The notes beneath the pieces are model-generated. The model was not told the origin of the DNA and did no database searches. It was given only the letters and a program-made list of their open reading frames with translations. This document shows positions 60,273 through 64,000 of a DNA stretch of 64,000 nt, piece by piece. Origin of the DNA: Natrinema salifodinae (GTDB lineage: Archaea; Halobacteriota; Halobacteria; Halobacteriales; Natrialbaceae); assembly GCF_900110455.1 (NCBI RefSeq), contig NZ_FOIS01000003.1, positions 761,491-825,490 on the forward strand. Reading direction: 5' to 3'. Positions within the stretch are counted from its first letter, which is position 1; each line of letters starts with the position of its first letter. The position numbers were made by a program, and so were the translations under genes.

Positions 60273-61100
60273 TCACCGGTAGCAGTTCCACCGGATCGGG
60301 CCCGAACACGGCTCCGCCGCCCCGCTCGAGGCGGTGGCCAGCACCTCGCCGTCGTCGCAGAGATCGACGGTCGCGAGCCCGTCCGTCGCAGCGACGGTGA
60401 AACAGCGCGTCCCGTTCGGCGGGACGGCGAGGGTGTTGGGGCCGGTCGCGCCGTCGCCCTCGGATTCGAGTCCGCCGGACGCCGACGTATCGGAGCCGCT
60501 CCGCGCCGCGCCGTCGTCGATGATCTCGCCGAAGAACTCCTCCTGACACGCTTCGTACGTCGGATTCGTTTTCGAGATATCGCCGCCGCCGGGAACGACG
60601 GGCGTCCCGTCCCGGAACGCGTCGACGCTTCCGACGATCGCGTCCTCCGGGATATCGTCGACGTCGGCGACGTCGAAGACGGCGGACCCGTCGACCGCGC
60701 CGAAGTCCCAGTACATGTCGCCGACGCCGCTTTCGGTATCGAACACGGCCTGAACCATCACTTCGGCGAAGTCGCCGACGACGCGGACCCGCTGGCAGTC
60801 GAGATACGCGATCCCGTCCTCGACGGGCGACGCGGTCCACTCGAGAAGCGCCGGCCCGTCACCGTCGTTGATCGCCCGGAACAGCGCCGTGTCGCGATCC
60901 GCGTCGAGACAGACCGCTTCGAGCCCGATCAGTTCCGGCTCGACTCCGCCCGGGCCGCGGTCGCCCGGCCAGGCGGCCGCGCTCGCACTCGACGTCCCGA
61001 GACCGAAGATGCCGCCGCCCGCGACCGCGCCGGTCGCCGAGAGGGTACGCAACCAGTCCCGCCGCGTCCGTGACTCGTCGGTGTCGTTGTCGTTGGGCAT
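60273..61100 (-). CDS. Tat-exported hypothetical protein
   Basis: A 275-residue secreted protein with a twin-arginine signal: TRRDWLRTLSATGAVAGGG then IFGLGTSSASAAAWPG, a probable Tat cleavage around residue 42. The mature protein has about six cysteines (VCLDAD, LDCQRV, EACQEE, RCFTVA, DLCDDG, PCSGPIRWNC) and a Ser/Asp/Gly-rich stretch near 200-220, so disulfides are likely. YWDFGAVDGSAVFDVADVDD suggests a calcium- or metal-binding beta domain. Function unknown. It is monocistronic, between deoxyhypusine synthase and Nif3-like genes. Confidence 0.78.
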   Translation of the reverse strand: MPNDNDTDESRTRRDWLRTLSATGAVAGGGIFGLGTSSASAAAWPGDRGPGGVEPELIGLEAVCLDADRDTALFRAINDGDGPALLEWTASPVEDGIAYLDCQRVRVVGDFAEVMVQAVFDTESGVGDMYWDFGAVDGSAVFDVADVDDIPEDAIVGSVDAFRDGTPVVPGGGDISKTNPTYEACQEEFFGEIIDDGAARSGSDTSASGGLESEGDGATGPNTLAVPPNGTRCFTVAATDGLATVDLCDDGEVLATASSGAAEPCSGPIRWNCYR

Positions 61101-61342
61101 GAGTGTGGGTGTGGGTGCCCCCGGATCAGGTCCGAGAGGTAGTCGTCGATCGGACGGCGGCGGCTATTGTTATCCTCCGATTGTCGAAATGAGCGAATAT
61201 CCGTCGTCGTCGAGGCGACAGTTTTCGGTAGCGAAACCGTCGGTAGGTGGTGCCTGGTCGACTGGCACGATTCGATCGAGCGCGCGACCGGTCCGGTGTC
61301 GAAGACCGTCCGCCACCCTCCGGTACCCGGCCGCGAGCGGTC

Positions 61343-62122
61343 TCAGAGTCCCGTGGGAACCTCGATGTAGGTCGTTTCGAGATCGTCGTCCCACTCGGCG
61401 ACCAGCTCCTGCAGCGACCGGACGCCGAACGTCTCGGTGGCGTAGTGGCCGGCGAGGACGACGTTGATGTCCGCCTCCTGCGCTTCGTGGTAGACCTTCT
61501 GTTTGCCCTCGCCGGTCACCAGTGCGTCGACGTCGGCCGCGACGGCCTCGTCGAGCCAGTCGGCGCCGCTGCCGGTGACGATCGCCACGTCCTCGATCTC
61601 GTCGGGGCCGAAGTCGAGCACCCGGGCCGCCTGGCCGCCCGTCTCGAGGGTCGAATCGAGACGGTCGCGGAGGCCGTCGGGCGCGTAGGGCTCGGTCGCC
61701 GTCCCGCGCTGGCCGATGTACTCGGGGCCGAGTTCGCCGAAGGGCGCTCGATCCGCGAGGTCGAGCACGTCGGCAACGCCGGCGGCGTTGCCCAGGTCCT
61801 GGTGGCCGTCCAGCGGGAGGTGGGAGACGTACAGCGCCAGATCGTTCTCGATCAAGGGCGCGATCCGGTCGTAGGTCCGGCCCGTCACGCGGTCGATCCC
61901 GCCCCAGGAGATGCCGTGGTGGACGACGAGGGCGTCCGCGCCGGCCTCGACCGCGCGGTCGACCGTCTCCCGGACGCCGTCGACGGCGAAGGCGACGTGA
62001 TCGATCTCCGCTCGGTCCGGGCCGACCTGGAGCCCGTTCTCGCTGGCGTCGAGGTCGGCGTAGTCGTCGTGGCGTAGCTCCGCGTCGAGTCGGTCGGTGA
62101 ATTCGGCGAGATCCATGGACAT
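61343..62122 (-). CDS. Nif3-like dinuclear metal centre protein (DUF34/NIF3)
   Basis: A 259-residue member of the NIF3 family, a hexameric protein with a two-metal site. Motifs: ADALVVHHGISWGG with the first His pair, LYVSHLPLDGHQDLGNA, VAIVTGSGADWLDEAVAADV, VTGEGKQKVYHEAQEADI and LAGHYATETFG. Proposed roles include GTP cyclohydrolase-like activity and metal handling, but the function is unresolved. An ATG two codons downstream (62116) is an equally likely start. It is divergent from the acetamidase gene. Confidence 0.92.
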   Translation of the reverse strand: MSMDLAEFTDRLDAELRHDDYADLDASENGLQVGPDRAEIDHVAFAVDGVRETVDRAVEAGADALVVHHGISWGGIDRVTGRTYDRIAPLIENDLALYVSHLPLDGHQDLGNAAGVADVLDLADRAPFGELGPEYIGQRGTATEPYAPDGLRDRLDSTLETGGQAARVLDFGPDEIEDVAIVTGSGADWLDEAVAADVDALVTGEGKQKVYHEAQEADINVVLAGHYATETFGVRSLQELVAEWDDDLETTYIEVPTGL

Positions 62123-62274
62123 GGTCGTTTGCGGTCGGGGCTATTCGGCCGAAGGGCAGTATGCTTACGGTCGTCGATCCGGCCCGGCACCGAGAGCCGC
62201 AGTCGAGTCGCCGCGACCGCGACCCGAGCGCTCGGAGGGATCGATTTACCACCCTCCCGCCGAAAGGGACTCGT

Positions 62275-63204
62275 ATGTCGCGTCAGACTATCACTCACAA
62301 GGACGGCGTCGTCTACGAGTTCGCGCCCGATCTCGAGGGGGTCGAAACGGTCGAATCGGGCGCGGAACTGACGATCGAAACGCGAGACAGTCTCGACGGT
62401 GCGGTCCAGTCCGAGGCGGACGTAATCGAATCGGTGCCCGAGGAGGTCAACGCCGCGACGGGACCGATCGCCGTCGAGGGCGCCGAACCAGGCGACGCGC
62501 TCCGCGTCGAGATCGAGGAGATCCGCCTCACCGAGGACCAGGGGCGCGTCATCACCATCGACGGGTTCGGCCTGCTCGACGGCGACGAGGGGATCGAGGC
62601 CCCGCGGACCCGCATGACGCCGGTCGACGACGGCGGCGAGGGAGAGAAGGCAACGATCGCGTTCGACGACCTCGCGGTCCCGGTCGAACCCGTCGTCGGC
62701 ACGATCGGCGTCGCGCCGGCCGCGGAGTCGTACACGACGCTCGTTCCGCACGACCACGGCGGCAATCTCGACACGACGGACGTGACCGGCGGGAACGCGA
62801 TCTACTTCCCCGTCTTTCAGGCGGGAGCGATGCTCGCGATGGGCGACTGCAAGGCCGCCATGGCCGACGGCGAGATGTGCGGGACTGGCGCGGAGATCGG
62901 CACCGAAATCGACGTCACCCTCGAGGTGATCGACGGGGCCGCGACTGACGTCGGCCTGGCGCGCCCGCTGATCGAGACCGACGACGCCTGGAAGACCGTG
63001 GCGAGCGCGGAGACGCTCGAGGCGGCCTGCGAGCTCGCGAACCGGGACGCGGTCGACCTGCTGGCTGCGGCACACGGGTTCGACGACACCGACGCCTACC
63101 TGTTCTCGAGTCTCGCCGGCGGGCTGGAGATCAGCCAGGTGGTCGATCCGCTGGTGACGGTCAGGAACGCAATTCCGAAGGACTATCTCCCGTCGCCATT
63201 CTGA
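62275..63204 (+). CDS. Acetamidase/formamidase family protein
   Basis: A 309-residue amidohydrolase of the FmdA/AmdA family, which releases ammonia from short amides. Blocks: GDALRVEIEEIRL, TIGVAPAAE, VPHDHGGNLDTTDVTGGNAI (metal-binding His and Asp), FPVFQAGAMLAMGDCKAAM, DGEMCGTGAE and ISQVVDPLVTVRNAIPK. The zinc or calcium site is inferred from these His/Asp residues. No urea, amide transporter or ammonia-assimilation genes are adjacent, so the physiological amide is unknown. A TTTACC element at 62246 lies 29 bases before the ATG, supporting this start over an upstream one. Confidence 0.9.
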   Translation: MSRQTITHKDGVVYEFAPDLEGVETVESGAELTIETRDSLDGAVQSEADVIESVPEEVNAATGPIAVEGAEPGDALRVEIEEIRLTEDQGRVITIDGFGLLDGDEGIEAPRTRMTPVDDGGEGEKATIAFDDLAVPVEPVVGTIGVAPAAESYTTLVPHDHGGNLDTTDVTGGNAIYFPVFQAGAMLAMGDCKAAMADGEMCGTGAEIGTEIDVTLEVIDGAATDVGLARPLIETDDAWKTVASAETLEAACELANRDAVDLLAAAHGFDDTDAYLFSSLAGGLEISQVVDPLVTVRNAIPKDYLPSPF

Positions 63205-63249
63205 GCCGCGAATAGAGAGCCGAGCGGGCGAGGAAAGCCGCCCTCCGCC

Positions 63250-64000
63250 CTACATCAGGTAGAACAGCGGGAACAGGAACACCCAGACGATGTCGACGAA
63301 GTGCCAGTAGAGGCCGAAATACTCGACCGGCCGGTCGTCCTGCAGATAGGCGTCGATGGTCAAGACTCGGTAGATCATGAACCCCGCGATAAGCAGGCCG
63401 AGGATGACATGGAACGCGTGCAGACCCGTCGTCACGAAGTACAGCGAGTAGTGGAGTTCGGTGAACCAGTAGATGCCGTGGGCGAACTCCTGGCTCCACT
63501 CCCAGCCCTTGACGCCGAGGAACGTCAGGCCGAGCGCTACCGTGGCGCCCAGCGATCCCAACAGGCCGCGCTTGTTCCCACGTTCGGCCATCACCAGGGC
63601 GAGGACGACGGTGAAACTCGAGGTCAACAGGACGTAGGTGTTGACCAGGCCGACGAGCTCCGAGGGCGGCACGGTCTCGAACTCCCCCCAGCCCTCGTGG
63701 AGCCGCATGAAGATGTACGCGCCGATGGCGGCCCCGAAGACGACCACGTCTGACGCCAGGAAGAACCAGACGCCGAGTTTCGTCCCGCCGACGCCCTCGA
63801 ACGGCCAGCGCTCGGCCACGGCTAACTCGGGCGCGTGGAACCGCTCGCGGCCGTACTCGAAGAGCGTATACCCCAGAATCGCGACGCCGAGGAGCAACAG
63901 CGCCGGATGCACGAGGTCGGTCGAGCCGGTCTCCTGTATCTCGGCTCCCCGTGCCGTCGCGAACTCCGCGACCCACGGGGTGACCCCTGAGAGCCCGAGG
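63250..64000 (-). CDS. Cytochrome c oxidase subunit III (5' end beyond window)
   Basis: Subunit III of a heme-copper oxidase, an integral membrane protein. Typical motifs: GTKLGVWFFLASDVVVFGA, LLTSSFTVVLALVMAERGNK, WEWSQEF, GLHAFHVILGL and EYFGLYWHFVDIVWVFLFPL, with the conserved His and Glu of the HCO III core. The frame stays open to the window end before the ATG at 63912 (LGLSGVTPWVAEF precedes it), so the true start lies beyond 64000 and only the C-terminal ~250 codons are present. Subunits I and II are expected upstream outside the window. Confidence 0.93.
   Translation of the reverse strand, partial: LGLSGVTPWVAEFATARGAEIQETGSTDLVHPALLLLGVAILGYTLFEYGRERFHAPELAVAERWPFEGVGGTKLGVWFFLASDVVVFGAAIGAYIFMRLHEGWGEFETVPPSELVGLVNTYVLLTSSFTVVLALVMAERGNKRGLLGSLGATVALGLTFLGVKGWEWSQEFAHGIYWFTELHYSLYFVTTGLHAFHVILGLLIAGFMIYRVLTIDAYLQDDRPVEYFGLYWHFVDIVWVFLFPLFYLM

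Overview
The window is a high-GC haloarchaeal chromosome segment (class Halobacteria; the family cannot be fixed from sequence alone). Support comes from the very acidic proteins, haloarchaea-type families (DUF5305, DUF1102, DUF5518, DUF7289-like pilin, archaeal S26B signal peptidase, archaeal PIN-ATPase, archaemetzincin, deoxyhypusine synthase, ABCE1) and promoters of the archaeal TATA type placed about 25-30 bases upstream of start codons, which suggests many leaderless mRNAs.

Region 1 (1-10 kb) is core metabolism and housekeeping: truA, an SDR oxidoreductase, an M32 carboxypeptidase, an M20 peptidase, the PIN/KH ATPase PINA, nadE and a small winged-helix regulator. Region 2 (10.4-20.1 kb) is a surface and secretion locus. 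A leftward set encodes a SipW-type exported DUF1102 protein, a CARDB-like membrane protein, a signal peptidase I and a DUF5305 membrane protein. A divergent set encodes a 1033-residue type IV pilin-like protein, a membrane-bound winged-helix protein and a second DUF1102-like exported protein. Together they look like a dedicated system for making and processing an extracellular protein or filament. Region 3 (20.1-31.9 kb) is mostly conserved: EMC6-like protein plus ABCE1, amzA and UPF0146 from a shared divergent promoter, a HAD hydrolase, a response regulator, a Rieske protein, Usp, a GNAT-zinc ribbon fusion and a block of membrane transport proteins.

Region 4 (32-42 kb) is disturbed: a broken tnpB element with two right-end-like hairpins, an NhaC antiporter, a GT39 mannosyltransferase-like gene whose 3' end abuts a truncated IS6 element, glycerol dehydrogenase and a chlorite dismutase with its key residues intact.

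Region 5 (42.1-53.1 kb) is a more AT-rich genomic island bounded by direct repeats. The left repeat is a decayed, internally deleted copy of the last two genes at the right end. The cargo resembles an antiviral defence island: a protein with a HEPN-like Rx4H motif, a PD-(D/E)xK (HsdR N-terminal-like) nuclease, a tandem DUF2080/AbrB-like protein, several small membrane proteins and a tight four-gene operon (membrane protein, SMC/Rad50-like ATPase, YwgA/Panacea-like protein, CoiA-like nuclease). This operon is the best candidate here for an undescribed system. Region 6 (53.2-64 kb) returns to core genes: GT2, a flavin-binding split-barrel protein, a thioredoxin-reductase-like flavoprotein, an MBL hydrolase, a MazG-like pyrophosphohydrolase, deoxyhypusine synthase, a Tat-exported protein, a Nif3-like protein, an acetamidase/formamidase and a cytochrome oxidase subunit III cut by the window end.

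No rRNA, intact tRNA or CRISPR array was seen. All functional calls come from reading sequence and motifs; no database search was possible.
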